Positions 1-7,954 of a DNA stretch of 44,225 bases are shown here, piece after piece (position 1 is the first letter of the stretch; the number at the start of each line of letters is the position of its first letter). The DNA is taken from positions 1-44,225 of the IMG/VR virus record IMGVR_UViG_3300036819_000050, one strand, 5' to 3'. This DNA is from a virus. The translations under genes were made by a program, and so were the position numbers. Under the pieces are notes generated by a model, which saw nothing but the letters and a program-made list of their open reading frames with translations, had not been told where the DNA came from and did not search any database.

Positions 1-17
1 ACCAGGTGCCCTGTCAT
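1..17 (-). CDS. Start of a gene running off the left edge (partial)
   Basis: The minus strand has an ATG at position 17, preceded by a G-rich ribosome-site-like stretch (GGGGGTGGG, positions 21-30, about 3-9 nt upstream). Only five codons (MTGHL) are inside the window, so no function can be given. It would continue the same-strand tail gene cluster; lysis or further fibre genes would be expected there. Confidence 0.3.
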
Positions 18-47
18 GCACCCACCCCCGGTCTGGCGTGCGTCCCG

Positions 48-371
48 TCAGCGGAACTGGACTTGGACGAGGAACGTGCCTTCGGCTGCTGCCTGGACGT
101 TCCCGGTCCCTGTCCACACGTAGGTGAACTCGTCTCCCGGCAGGTTCGTGGTGTCGAGGTCTGAGTGGTAGGCGCCGGTGTCCTCGCGGATGATCCGGGT
201 GTCGCCCGGGTAGGTGATCTCTGCGATGTCCGCGCCCGGGTGCGGCTGGTAGCGCAGGGTCACCGTGTCTGGGTCGGCGGGAACGCGGATGGGGTTCCCG
301 CCGTCGTCCGTACCCGGCCGGGTGAACGTGACGGTGACGCGCACAAGCGCCCCGGCCAGGAACGTATTCAT
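48..371 (-). CDS. Small beta-rich phage structural protein (hypothetical)
   Basis: This 107-aa protein starts at an ATG that overlaps the stop of the large repeat fibre gene by 4 nt, so it is probably translationally coupled to it. The sequence is rich in Thr, Asp and Val, with alternating strand-like segments (VRVTVTFTRP near residue 10, TFLVQVQFR at the end). This suggests a small beta-sandwich domain like those in actinophage tail-tip or fibre accessory proteins. There are no signal peptide, membrane segment or cysteines. The position after the fibre gene fits a fibre-associated or assembly role, but this is inference from context; no family is recognised with certainty. Confidence 0.6.
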   Translation of the reverse strand: MNTFLAGALVRVTVTFTRPGTDDGGNPIRVPADPDTVTLRYQPHPGADIAEITYPGDTRIIREDTGAYHSDLDTTNLPGDEFTYVWTGTGNVQAAAEGTFLVQVQFR

Positions 372-3301
372 GAGCTCACGCCTGCGGTGGCCGTTGCGAC
401 CTCGAAGTCCGCCACGGACGCCTCCCCGGAGAGCTGTTCACGGACATCTGCTGTGCAGGTGAGATCCGCGCTTGCGGCGGCCCAGGCGGTCAGGTCCTCC
501 GATACGACGGCGGAGAACGCCAGGTCCTCGGTGACCGTCGCGGTGCCGGGTAGCCGCGCGCCCTCGATCCGCCCGGTGGCGGTACTCGAGGCTGACGCCG
601 TGCCGGTGATGCCGAGCAGGTTCCGGACGGCCCCGGTGGTGCTGCCCGCGCTGGCCGCGGTCCCGGCGATCCCGATGACGAGGCCCGCGGTCCCGGTTGC
701 GGCCGTTGCGCCGGCCGCGGTCCCGGTGACTGCCCAGGTCGCGGTGACCGTGCCTGCCGCGATGCTCGTCCCGGCCGAGTGACCGGCGAGCACGGCCAGC
801 GCGGTGACGGAACCGGAGGCCCCGGTGGCGGACGACGACTGGCCGGCCAGCGCGATGAGGGCGGTTGCCGTCCCGGCGGTGACCGGCTGCGTGCTGGCCG
901 AGCCCGCGACGGCGGCGAAGATGTAAGCCGCCGCTGCCGTCGAGCTGCCCGAGGCTGCCGAGCCGGTGAGGTCGTAGAGATTCCCGGTCGCGCCTGCCGC
1001 CGATGACGCCGATCCTGCTGTCCCGGAGACGCCCAGCACGGCCCCGGCTATGCCGCTGGCGCCGGAAACGCTCTGCACGGCCCCGGAGATGGCCAGTGCC
1101 GCGGTGAGCGACCCGTCTGCTGCTGAGGTCGCACCGCTGGTGCCCGCGGCGGCGAGGACCGCGACAGCCTCAGCCGAGGTGCTGCCGGCCAAGACCGCCG
1201 ACCCGGACAGCGCGGCCAGGGCGGTGACGGATCCTGCCGTGGCCGTGTCCGAGGCGGCCGACCCGGCGAGCGGAAGACCGGAGGTCAGCGTGCCCGCTGC
1301 CGTGCTGGTGCTTTCCGACGCCCCCGAGAGGACCGAGACCTGCGTGATCGCGCCGTCCGCGGACGAATCGGATCCGGCCGACCCGACGGCGATGTCCGTG
1401 GCCCGGATCTCGCCCGCAGTGGCGGGCGCCGACGCGGCATCTCCGGCCAGCAGCCCGAGGGCAGTGATCAGGCCGGAGGTGGTGCTCGCGGCCGCGGCCT
1501 GGCCGTCGGGCGCACCCTGGGTGACGATCTCGGCCGAGGTTGACGCGGTGGCCAGCGCCTGCCCGGACAGGACGCCCGACCCGGCCATGGAGCCGGCGGC
1601 ATCCGAGGCCGACGCTGAAGTGCCGGCGGTCGCGAGCAGGGCCCCTATCGCGGCGGACGCCGACGACGCGGAGACAGCCGAGCCCGAGCCCGTGATGAGC
1701 AGCGGCAGCGTACCTGCGGCCGAGGTGGCCGCCGCAGCGGTCCCGGTAGCGGTCAGGGTGGCGGTGACGGTACCGGCTGCCGAGCTGGTCGTGACGGCCG
1801 ATGCGGAGATAACCCCGGCGGCCGTGATCGCAGCAGTCGTGACGCCGAGGCTGATCGCGGTCCCGGCGAGGACGCCGAGGCTGATGACGGTCCCGGCCGC
1901 GGTGCTGGCGCTAGCTGCGGTCCCGGTAGCGGAGCCTTGCAGCGTGACCGAGCCGGCGGTGGCCGGTGCGGAAACGGCGGAAGCGGAGAGGCTGGCTGAA
2001 GCCGTGACGGCCGCTGAGGTCACCGGGACGCTGGCCGCGTCCCCGGCTACCGCGCCGAGCGCGGCGATCGTGCCGGAGGCGGCTGTCGCCGAGGCGGCCG
2101 TGCCGGCGGCGGCCAGGGTGGCGGCCAGGGCGCCTGTCGTGGCGCTGGCCGACGTAGCGGTCCCGGAGGCGGCCAGGTTGGCCGTGATCTGGCCGCTGGC
2201 CGCCGAGGGTGACGCTGAGGCCGCCGAGATCAGCGACGACCAGGTGATCGTCCCGGCCGCGACCGTGACGTTCGCCGCGGTGCCGCCCGCGTACAGCGCC
2301 GCGGTGATGACCCCGGACGCCGAGCTTGACGATGCCGCGGTGCCCGCCGCGTCGCTGGTCACGGCCAGCGCGGGCCCGGAGGTGCTGCTGGCCGCCGCGG
2401 CGGATCCGGCGACCGCCGACAGTGACGTGACCGCCCCGGTCGCGGACGGGTTCCCGGTCGCGGTCCCGGCCGCAGCGCCGGATGCGGTGATCGTCCCGGT
2501 AGCTGCGGAAGCACCTGCGGCCGACCCGGCAGCGGGAGTCAGCCAGAGCAGGTCAGGCCCGGACGCGGACGAGACCCCGGCCGACGAGCCGCCCAGCGCG
2601 CCGACGGCGCCGACCGACCCGGACGTGCCGGACCCGGACACGGCGGACCCGGCCGCCGCCAGCGGGGCGCCCGGCAGCAGCGTGAGCAGGATGATGAACG
2701 CCGTGGAGTTCGAGCCCGTCGACGACGAGAAGGTGACCGCCGCGGTGCCCGACGTGATCTTGTACCCGACGGTCAGGTAGTCGTTGAACCCCGAGTGGAC
2801 CTGGCCGACCTGCGTGAACCCGTTGCCCAGCGTGGGGGCGCCGGCCGCGTTGCCGTTGCCGAGGATGCCGATCGCGAGCTCGGATGCCTGCGCGAGCGTG
2901 CCCGACGTGACGGACGGGGCGTTGGTGAGGGTCGAGTTCGCGGTGACGTCCTGGTCGACCGGGCTGGCGGAGGTTTTCACCCCGGGGCAGCCCACGGCCA
3001 TGCAGCTCTTGGTCCCGGTCGTGGAAGACCAGGTGACGGTGATCGTGTCGGAGGTGGTGAGCGCGATCCCCGTGGTGGAGATCCACACGTCGCCGAGCTC
3101 GCCGGTAGTGACTGCCGTGCCGACCCGGCTGTAGGTGTTGCTCTTGGAGTCGGTTACGGAGTTGACCCGGGGCGTGGTGGAACTGTCGCAGGCGACGAGG
3201 ACGACATCCCCGGTCGCTGTGGCGTGGGTGACCGAGATGACCTGGCTGGTGGCCGTGCCGGGGGTGTTGGAGCCGACGGTGTAGGGGGTTCCGAGGCTCA
3301 C
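368..3301 (-). CDS. Large Ala/Gly/Ser/Thr-rich repeat protein, probable tail fibre
   Basis: This is a 977-aa protein with a GTG start behind GGGGGTGAGCGG. Residues 1 to about 210 form a globular beta-rich domain (Val, Thr and Ser strands, Cys at three places) like the jelly-roll/concanavalin-like heads of actinophage tail proteins. Residues about 212-917 consist of some 33-36 degenerate copies of a unit near 20 residues, pattern AGTAxSAxxAxGTIxALxxx, with almost no charged or aromatic residues. The last 60 residues hold a different, charged short repeat (TEDL, SEDL, SADL). The repeats could form an elongated beta-helical or glycine-zipper shaft. As the last large gene of the tail cluster, host-binding fibre is the best guess. 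The low complexity also creates long spurious open frames on the other strand. Confidence 0.75.
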   Translation of the reverse strand: MSLGTPYTVGSNTPGTATSQVISVTHATATGDVVLVACDSSTTPRVNSVTDSKSNTYSRVGTAVTTGELGDVWISTTGIALTTSDTITVTWSSTTGTKSCMAVGCPGVKTSASPVDQDVTANSTLTNAPSVTSGTLAQASELAIGILGNGNAAGAPTLGNGFTQVGQVHSGFNDYLTVGYKITSGTAAVTFSSSTGSNSTAFIILLTLLPGAPLAAAGSAVSGSGTSGSVGAVGALGGSSAGVSSASGPDLLWLTPAAGSAAGASAATGTITASGAAAGTATGNPSATGAVTSLSAVAGSAAAASSTSGPALAVTSDAAGTAASSSSASGVITAALYAGGTAANVTVAAGTITWSSLISAASASPSAASGQITANLAASGTATSASATTGALAATLAAAGTAASATAASGTIAALGAVAGDAASVPVTSAAVTASASLSASAVSAPATAGSVTLQGSATGTAASASTAAGTVISLGVLAGTAISLGVTTAAITAAGVISASAVTTSSAAGTVTATLTATGTAAAATSAAGTLPLLITGSGSAVSASSASAAIGALLATAGTSASASDAAGSMAGSGVLSGQALATASTSAEIVTQGAPDGQAAAASTTSGLITALGLLAGDAASAPATAGEIRATDIAVGSAGSDSSADGAITQVSVLSGASESTSTAAGTLTSGLPLAGSAASDTATAGSVTALAALSGSAVLAGSTSAEAVAVLAAAGTSGATSAADGSLTAALAISGAVQSVSGASGIAGAVLGVSGTAGSASSAAGATGNLYDLTGSAASGSSTAAAAYIFAAVAGSASTQPVTAGTATALIALAGQSSSATGASGSVTALAVLAGHSAGTSIAAGTVTATWAVTGTAAGATAATGTAGLVIGIAGTAASAGSTTGAVRNLLGITGTASASSTATGRIEGARLPGTATVTEDLAFSAVVSEDLTAWAAASADLTCTADVREQLSGEASVADFEVATATAGVSS

Positions 3302-3324
3302 CCGCTCACCCCCGCCGGGTCAGG

Positions 3325-3636
3325 TCAGGCCTGCGGCAGCAGGTGCACGCCCACCGCGCAGGCGTGCGGGTGGGTCAGGTCTGTCGCGCAGTCCCGGCAG
3401 GACGCCTGCGCGGTGGTCGCCTCCCCGAAATGGGTGCCGCACAGCCGCACCTCACGGCGGTGGCCGTGCGGGCACGTCTTCAGGTACAGGGCGGCCGGGG
3501 TCGCCCCGCAGGTGGTGCCCGGCGTGCTGTTCGGGAACGCCCCGCACGGGTGGCCGCGCGGGATCTTCGCATCCGGCGCGACCGGTTCGACGGTCAGGAT
3601 GCGGCCCGGCCTGATGGAGCTAGGCAACGCGGACAT
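3325..3636 (-). CDS. Small cysteine-rich protein, probable zinc-binding
   Basis: This 103-aa protein carries seven Cys and several His residues, with spacing like a zinc-ribbon or double zinc finger: KTCPHGHRREVRLCGTHFG in the middle, then ASCRDC. It lies between the repeat fibre gene and a small tail-fibre-family gene, all on the same strand. It has no transmembrane segment. The ribosome site is weak (ATAGGTT), so it may depend on coupling to the gene before it, whose stop is only 6 nt upstream. Function is unknown. A metal-stabilised small tail component is possible, but nothing in the sequence proves it is a virion protein. Confidence 0.6.
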   Translation of the reverse strand: MSALPSSIRPGRILTVEPVAPDAKIPRGHPCGAFPNSTPGTTCGATPAALYLKTCPHGHRREVRLCGTHFGEATTAQASCRDCATDLTHPHACAVGVHLLPQA

Positions 3637-3642
3637 AACCTA

Positions 3643-4071
3643 TCAAACCTGGCACGTAAATCCGGCTATCGCGCTCTGGAGCGAGTCGCCTACAGCCGGG
3701 GTCCGGGACGACGACAGCAGGTAGGCCGCGATGAGGTTGGCCGTGGTGCCTGAAGACGCGTCACAGCACATCGCCCACGTGACCGCCGCGCCGGTACCCG
3801 CCGTGAACGGCCCCCACGTGATTGCCGCGGCGTTGGAGATCACCGACGGGCTGGCCGCGCTCGGAGTGCCGGGCCCGTACACCTGCCGGGCGTTGCCCGT
3901 AGCCCCGTATTCGGTCTCGGCCGCCATCGTCGCGTCCGTCCCTGCGGCGGGAGCGGCGGTCAGCAGCGCGAGGTATACCGACCCGGTAGCCGGGCTCTGG
4001 GTCTTGCGGAACACCGCGGCGAGGGCCTGCTGCTCGGCGTAGGTCATGAGCTGCCCTGCGGAAAGCGGCAT
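3643..4071 (-). CDS. Phage tail-fibre-family protein (short)
   Basis: This is a 142-aa protein. The N-terminus (YAEQQALAAVFRKTQSPAT then VYLALLTAAP) matches the general layout of a short protein common in actinophage tail regions: helix, 'YLALLTAAP' strand, a 'TEYG..GNARQ' segment, then 'ITWGPFTAG...VTWAMCCDA'. It is usually annotated as a tail fibre protein and is probably a small trimeric or receptor-contacting beta domain. The ATG overlaps the stop of the upstream 128-aa gene in a TGATG junction, so the two are coupled. Two adjacent cysteines (MCCD) near residue 105 are unusual for a virion protein. Confidence 0.7.
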   Translation of the reverse strand: MPLSAGQLMTYAEQQALAAVFRKTQSPATGSVYLALLTAAPAAGTDATMAAETEYGATGNARQVYGPGTPSAASPSVISNAAAITWGPFTAGTGAAVTWAMCCDASSGTTANLIAAYLLSSSRTPAVGDSLQSAIAGFTCQV

Positions 4072-4457
4072 CAGGAAGCCTTCCCTTCGGTCTCGGCGGC
4101 GCCCTGGGCGGTCAGGAACTGGCCGGCCTGCTCCGGGGTGAACGAGGTGCGCCGCGGGTTGCCCTGCTTGTCGGTCCAGGCGAAGATCAGGTTCCCGGAG
4201 TCCTCGTCGGTGGCCACGTGGGCGAGTTCGGCGCCGCGAGGCAGGTCCAGGTCCGCCATGCTCACCCGGAACTCCGGCAGCATCTGCTCGAGCACCTGCC
4301 CGGGGATGGCCGGCCGTTCGTGCAGCGGGTCATCGCCCGGGTCCGCGTGGTGCTCGCCCAGTCCGTGGCCGTCCGGGTGCTCGTAGACGTGAGTGACGGG
4401 CAGGTCGCGCATGCCGTCCGGCGCGTCGGAGTCGGGGTGGTGCTCTCGGATGGGCAT
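4071..4457 (-). CDS. Hypothetical acidic tail-region protein
   Basis: This 128-aa protein is rich in Asp, Glu, Gly and His in its first half (HHPDSDAPDG, HVYEHPDGHGLGEHHADPGD). The second half looks like a small folded domain that ends by describing a strand and helix (NLIFAWTDKQGNPRRTSFTPEQAGQFL). The start follows a good ribosome site (AAGGACACCC). It is coupled by TGATG to the short tail-fibre-family gene downstream. The many HxH-like and acidic residues could bind metal. No family is recognised, and context only says it is part of the tail operon. Confidence 0.55.
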   Translation of the reverse strand: MPIREHHPDSDAPDGMRDLPVTHVYEHPDGHGLGEHHADPGDDPLHERPAIPGQVLEQMLPEFRVSMADLDLPRGAELAHVATDEDSGNLIFAWTDKQGNPRRTSFTPEQAGQFLTAQGAAETEGKAS

Positions 4458-4474
4458 GGGTGTCCTTCCGTACG

Positions 4475-5548
4475 TCAGGAACTAGTGGCCGGCGCTATGA
4501 GCGCCAAGAGGGCAGCGAAGTCGCCACGGGCGCTATTCATGGGGGTCACCTGGGCGGTTCCGGTGTCGTCGGAATAGACCAGCGAGCCAACGACGAAGGA
4601 GATGAGGCCTACCGCCTGCTCGCCCCCGAAGGGGGCATCCGTAACCAAAAGACGCGCGACGGTCCCGGCTCGCTCGCAGCCGAGATCGACCGGCGTTCCG
4701 CCCGTCGTCAGGTACTGGCCGTACCTGATCGTGAACGGGCCCGCGAACGACGCCCGCTGGTAACGCGCCAGCGTGGCCGCGCCGACCGCCTGTGCCGCGC
4801 TTGCGGACATGACTCCCGCGTTGGACAGGTCCGCGTACACCTCGGTCGGCCCGTGCCGGTTGATGTCGCCCTGGTTGAACGAGTCGGTCAGGTTGTAGGT
4901 GTCATTTCCTGATCCGTCATCGCTGGCGGTGTATTTCAGCCACACGGTCGTGATGTCGTTCGCGATGCTGCGCGCCACCGGGGACGTGGCCACCAGCAGG
5001 CGGTTCACCACGGACGGGATAGCGCCGACCTGGAGGCGGTTCCAGCGGTCCACCTGCCACACCTGGCCGGACTTCCCGCACACCATGTTCAGGTGGTCGG
5101 CGACCGTCTGGGAGGCGTTGTCGGGCTGCTGGGACAGCCAGCCCCCGGCGATGCCCGGGTTGATCCAGGGCAGGCCGCGCAGGATCGCCTGATCCACGGG
5201 GTTGTTAAGCGACCAGCTCGTGTAGTAAGCGGCGAACTGTGACGCCATGGTCGCGGCACCGTGTGCCTGGATGGCCCACCCGGACACGGACGGTACCGGC
5301 TCGTTGAGCTGCCCGTACCAGACGACACTTCCGCCGCGGACCACCTTCACGATGCGCCCCGGATTCAGCGCGGGCGAGCGCGCTGAAGGCGGTATCTGGA
5401 GCGTGCAGGACAACTGGTCCGCACCGCCAGGGCAGGTGAACGAGTAAGACAGTCCGGCTACATGCCCCAGCTGGCCGAGCCAGCGCGCGTCAGTGCCATC
5501 GGGAGCGAAAGTGACCACCTGGGAAGCCGAGCGCCGGTCGATGGCCAA
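4475..5548 (-). CDS. Minor tail / baseplate-hub-like protein
   Basis: This is a 357-aa protein resembling the gp37-like minor tail proteins of actinophages (siphovirus ReqiPepy6 type). It opens with a 'GQLGHVAGLSYSFTCPGG' strand region, then a typical hub-like passage (NPGRIVKVVRGGSVVWYGQL) and repeated beta strands. These proteins sit at the tail tip and correspond to the tail-associated hub domain. The family assignment rests on overall pattern and on position after the distal-tail gene. The start is uncertain: a TTG at 5548 lies directly behind GGGGGTGA, which is too close for normal spacing. An in-frame GTG further in lacks a clear ribosome site. A stop codon immediately precedes the TTG. 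Confidence 0.65.
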   Translation of the reverse strand: MAIDRRSASQVVTFAPDGTDARWLGQLGHVAGLSYSFTCPGGADQLSCTLQIPPSARSPALNPGRIVKVVRGGSVVWYGQLNEPVPSVSGWAIQAHGAATMASQFAAYYTSWSLNNPVDQAILRGLPWINPGIAGGWLSQQPDNASQTVADHLNMVCGKSGQVWQVDRWNRLQVGAIPSVVNRLLVATSPVARSIANDITTVWLKYTASDDGSGNDTYNLTDSFNQGDINRHGPTEVYADLSNAGVMSASAAQAVGAATLARYQRASFAGPFTIRYGQYLTTGGTPVDLGCERAGTVARLLVTDAPFGGEQAVGLISFVVGSLVYSDDTGTAQVTPMNSARGDFAALLALIAPATSS

Positions 5549-5592
5549 TCACCCCCGGCGAGATAGCGCGTCATGGCACTGCGGCGGGGCGC

Positions 5593-6039
5593 TCAAGCGA
5601 ACGGCAGGGTGTGGTTGTGGTTCCCGCTCGTCACTGCGTAGCTGCCCGGGCCGTGGACGTGGTGGCCGTCGTTGACGGAGTAGCTGCCGGGCCCGTGGGT
5701 ATGCGCCGAAGCTCCCCCGACCTGAGGGCCGGACGTGCCGCCGACCGTGCCGTTATTCAGCCCGATATTGCCTGAGCTGCCATTGATGGTCCCGTCCGCC
5801 AGCCCGTTGCTGCTGGTGTTCTGCCCGGACAGGGCGGTCCGTGCGTTCTTCAGTGCTGTCGCGGTGTCAGCGGACCGCTTGTCGAGCGTGGAGACCTTCG
5901 CGTTCGTCGCCGCGGCCGTGACCAGCAGGCAGTTGCAGAGCGCCGTCATGAGCTCGAGGAACTGCGCCTCGCGCCTGACCGCTCGCGGGAGGAGCCGGAT
6001 GGCGACGATGATCGCGACGATCGTGATCAGCTTCTTCAT
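5593..6039 (-). CDS. Tail-tip-like protein with C-terminal HxH repeats and N-terminal hydrophobic helix
   Basis: This is a 148-aa protein. Residues 2-17 form a hydrophobic helix (KKLITIVAIIVAIRLL). Residues 18-75 look helical or coiled-coil. Residues 76-108 are an Asn/Gly/Thr/Ser-rich beta stretch. The C-terminus carries two copies of HxHGPGSYxVxxGxH and a final HNH (HTHGPGSY, HVHGPGSY, NHNH). HxH motifs of this kind bind metal along the axis of trimeric phage fibres and spikes, so a metal-stabilised tip is likely. The ribosome site AGGGGGGAC supports the ATG. The hydrophobic N-terminus is unusual for a virion protein and could insert into membrane or pack in a trimer. Confidence 0.65.
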   Translation of the reverse strand: MKKLITIVAIIVAIRLLPRAVRREAQFLELMTALCNCLLVTAAATNAKVSTLDKRSADTATALKNARTALSGQNTSSNGLADGTINGSSGNIGLNNGTVGGTSGPQVGGASAHTHGPGSYSVNDGHHVHGPGSYAVTSGNHNHTLPFA

Positions 6040-6078
6040 GTCCCCCCTCGGGAAATCTGCGCGGCCAGAATGGCCACC

Positions 6079-7908
6079 TCAGGCAAGCCTCTCGACGTAC
6101 CACCTAGGGCTGTAAGTTGCGGCGATGGCGGGCGCTCCGGTCGCGCTGTAGGCCAGCAACTGGCAGTCGTTGCCACCGTCCACGGTCAGCGGGCCGCCGG
6201 AGACGAACGCCGAATCGAGCACCGATACAGCGCGAGTCCGGTCGCTGCTCGAGCCGAGTACCCGGCCGAGGTCGCGATCGGGAGTCGGCTCGTCAATGAA
6301 GTAAGCCGGGTATCCGGACCCGGCTTCGTTGATGATCACGGTCTCGCCGGCCACGTCGAGGAACAGCACGTCCAGGTACTGGTCGGACGTGATCGTGTCG
6401 GTGATGCCGACCGTGAAATACGCGGCCGAGTTACCGGGCGGAATGTCCTTGCCCGGCAGCGTGAGCTCTCCGACGACGAGAAGCCCGTTCGTTATGTCCG
6501 TGCTCGGCACGAAAGTGCGGCTCACCGTCTGCACGCTCGACGGGCCACCGGAGTACTCGAACTGGTAGACGCTGATCGTGACCGTCCTGCTCGAGGACGG
6601 GCTGTTCCACGAGTTCGCGACCGCGACGATCGTGTAGGTGCCGTTGAACCGGGCGTTCTGCCCCGAGATCTGGCTGGTGACGTTGTACTGCCGGCCGTCC
6701 GGCGGATCGGTCACGTTGGCGGTCGACACGAACGGCGTCAGGTTGGTCGGCGAGTCCGGGCCCGGCCGGTGGGCGATCAGCGTCGGGAAGCTCACCCCGC
6801 CGGTCTGGGTGAACTGCAGGTTCAGCGGCGCATGGCTGGTACCCACCACGCCGTGCAGCGTGTACAGGGAACCGCGGACCGACGCCGGGGCCGTGGTGGT
6901 GACCGGCTGCGCGGTGAGGCTGTCGAGGAACGCGTCGGTGTAGTTGAGCTGGTAGCCGCCGTAGTTCGCGATCGTGATGTCGCACTCGACGACGTGCGTG
7001 ATGTCGAACCCGCCGGAGGGCGACGGGATGTTCGCGGAGACCAGGTTCCACTGCGGTGAGCCGTTCGAGCTGGAGACGCTGGTGTACAGGCTGGTGCCGA
7101 ACTGCATGGACCGGCCCGCGTTGTCCCACAGGGTGTAGGTCAGCGTGACCGGCATGGAGCCTGAGCCCCAGTAGTACCAGTAGCTGGGGGAGGCGAACCC
7201 GGCCCAGTGCTGCAGCACGGACAGGCCGGTGAGGTCTTTCGCCGCGAACGTGCTGGCGTAGGTGGGGGCGTTGTTGCGGCTGGACGGCGCCGACCAGTGC
7301 GCCGAGAACGAGCCGGTGATGTGCGCGGACGAGGCGGACCAGTGCGACCCGGAAACCGTCTCGTAGTCGTCCAGGGTGACCGGGGAGTAGGTCTGTGCCG
7401 GGGTGCCGGACACCGGGGAGGCGAACGCGAGCTGCTGCGGCGTGTCGCTGCGGCCGTAGGGGAGCGCCTGGAAGCTGACTGCCACCCGCGAGACCAGGTT
7501 GCGGTCCTGCCGCACCGAGTAGGTGACGACGGACGGCTGCGCGCGGAAGCAGTCGAAGATGAGCGCGTTGCCGCCGTCGCGGGTCCAGGTGAGTGTCCAT
7601 GTCTGCGCGTCGATAAGCGACAGGAGAGTCTCCCGCGCGCCGGTCAGGGTCGCCTGGTCGGCCAGGTTGTTCCCGGTGGGCGGCACCGTGATCACGATCG
7701 GCAGGGTGATGGTGCGGTTGTCGGCACGGCGGCCGAACGGCCGTGAGCCGTCGAGGATGAGCTGGCCGACCAGATCGGTGACGCTCTGAGGCGACGACAG
7801 GTCGTATCCGGGGGCGACCTGAAACTTGGCCCCCCTGCAGGCCGGCAGGACGGACGCGACGCCGCCGCCGAGCAGCTCGATCGCTCCGGCCAGCAGAAGG
7901 GACGCCAC
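6079..7908 (-). CDS. Minor tail protein, distal-tail (Dit)-like
   Basis: This 609-aa protein directly follows the tape measure gene. The first 200 residues have the flow of a distal tail protein: an opening strand-rich part, GRRADNRTITLPIVI, an internal ETLLSLIDAQTWTLTW segment and a 'RVAVSFQALPYG' closing strand, as in Dit domains whose galectin-like parts form the tail-tip ring. The rest (about 210-609) is beta-rich, Ser/Thr/Tyr-rich and contains sugar-binding-like sandwich segments (HWSASSAHITGSFSAHWSAP). It may be a carbohydrate-binding extension for host recognition. GTG start with GGGGGTGG upstream. The Dit role is inferred from order and sequence style. Confidence 0.7.
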   Translation of the reverse strand: MASLLLAGAIELLGGGVASVLPACRGAKFQVAPGYDLSSPQSVTDLVGQLILDGSRPFGRRADNRTITLPIVITVPPTGNNLADQATLTGARETLLSLIDAQTWTLTWTRDGGNALIFDCFRAQPSVVTYSVRQDRNLVSRVAVSFQALPYGRSDTPQQLAFASPVSGTPAQTYSPVTLDDYETVSGSHWSASSAHITGSFSAHWSAPSSRNNAPTYASTFAAKDLTGLSVLQHWAGFASPSYWYYWGSGSMPVTLTYTLWDNAGRSMQFGTSLYTSVSSSNGSPQWNLVSANIPSPSGGFDITHVVECDITIANYGGYQLNYTDAFLDSLTAQPVTTTAPASVRGSLYTLHGVVGTSHAPLNLQFTQTGGVSFPTLIAHRPGPDSPTNLTPFVSTANVTDPPDGRQYNVTSQISGQNARFNGTYTIVAVANSWNSPSSSRTVTISVYQFEYSGGPSSVQTVSRTFVPSTDITNGLLVVGELTLPGKDIPPGNSAAYFTVGITDTITSDQYLDVLFLDVAGETVIINEAGSGYPAYFIDEPTPDRDLGRVLGSSSDRTRAVSVLDSAFVSGGPLTVDGGNDCQLLAYSATGAPAIAATYSPRWYVERLA

Positions 7909-7954
7909 GGGCAGACCACCCCCGCCCGTCGTGCGCTGACCTGCGTCGGTACTG

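Noticed and set aside
1050-2780. Long open frame on the plus strand opposite the repeat fibre gene
   Set aside because: It is the antisense of Ala/Gly/Ser/Thr repeats; GC-rich third positions and repeats remove stop codons. It has no ribosome site or recognisable domain.
368-3301. CRISPR or minisatellite array in the repeat fibre region
   Set aside because: The repeats are degenerate at DNA level, in frame, and have no constant spacer structure; they are protein repeats.
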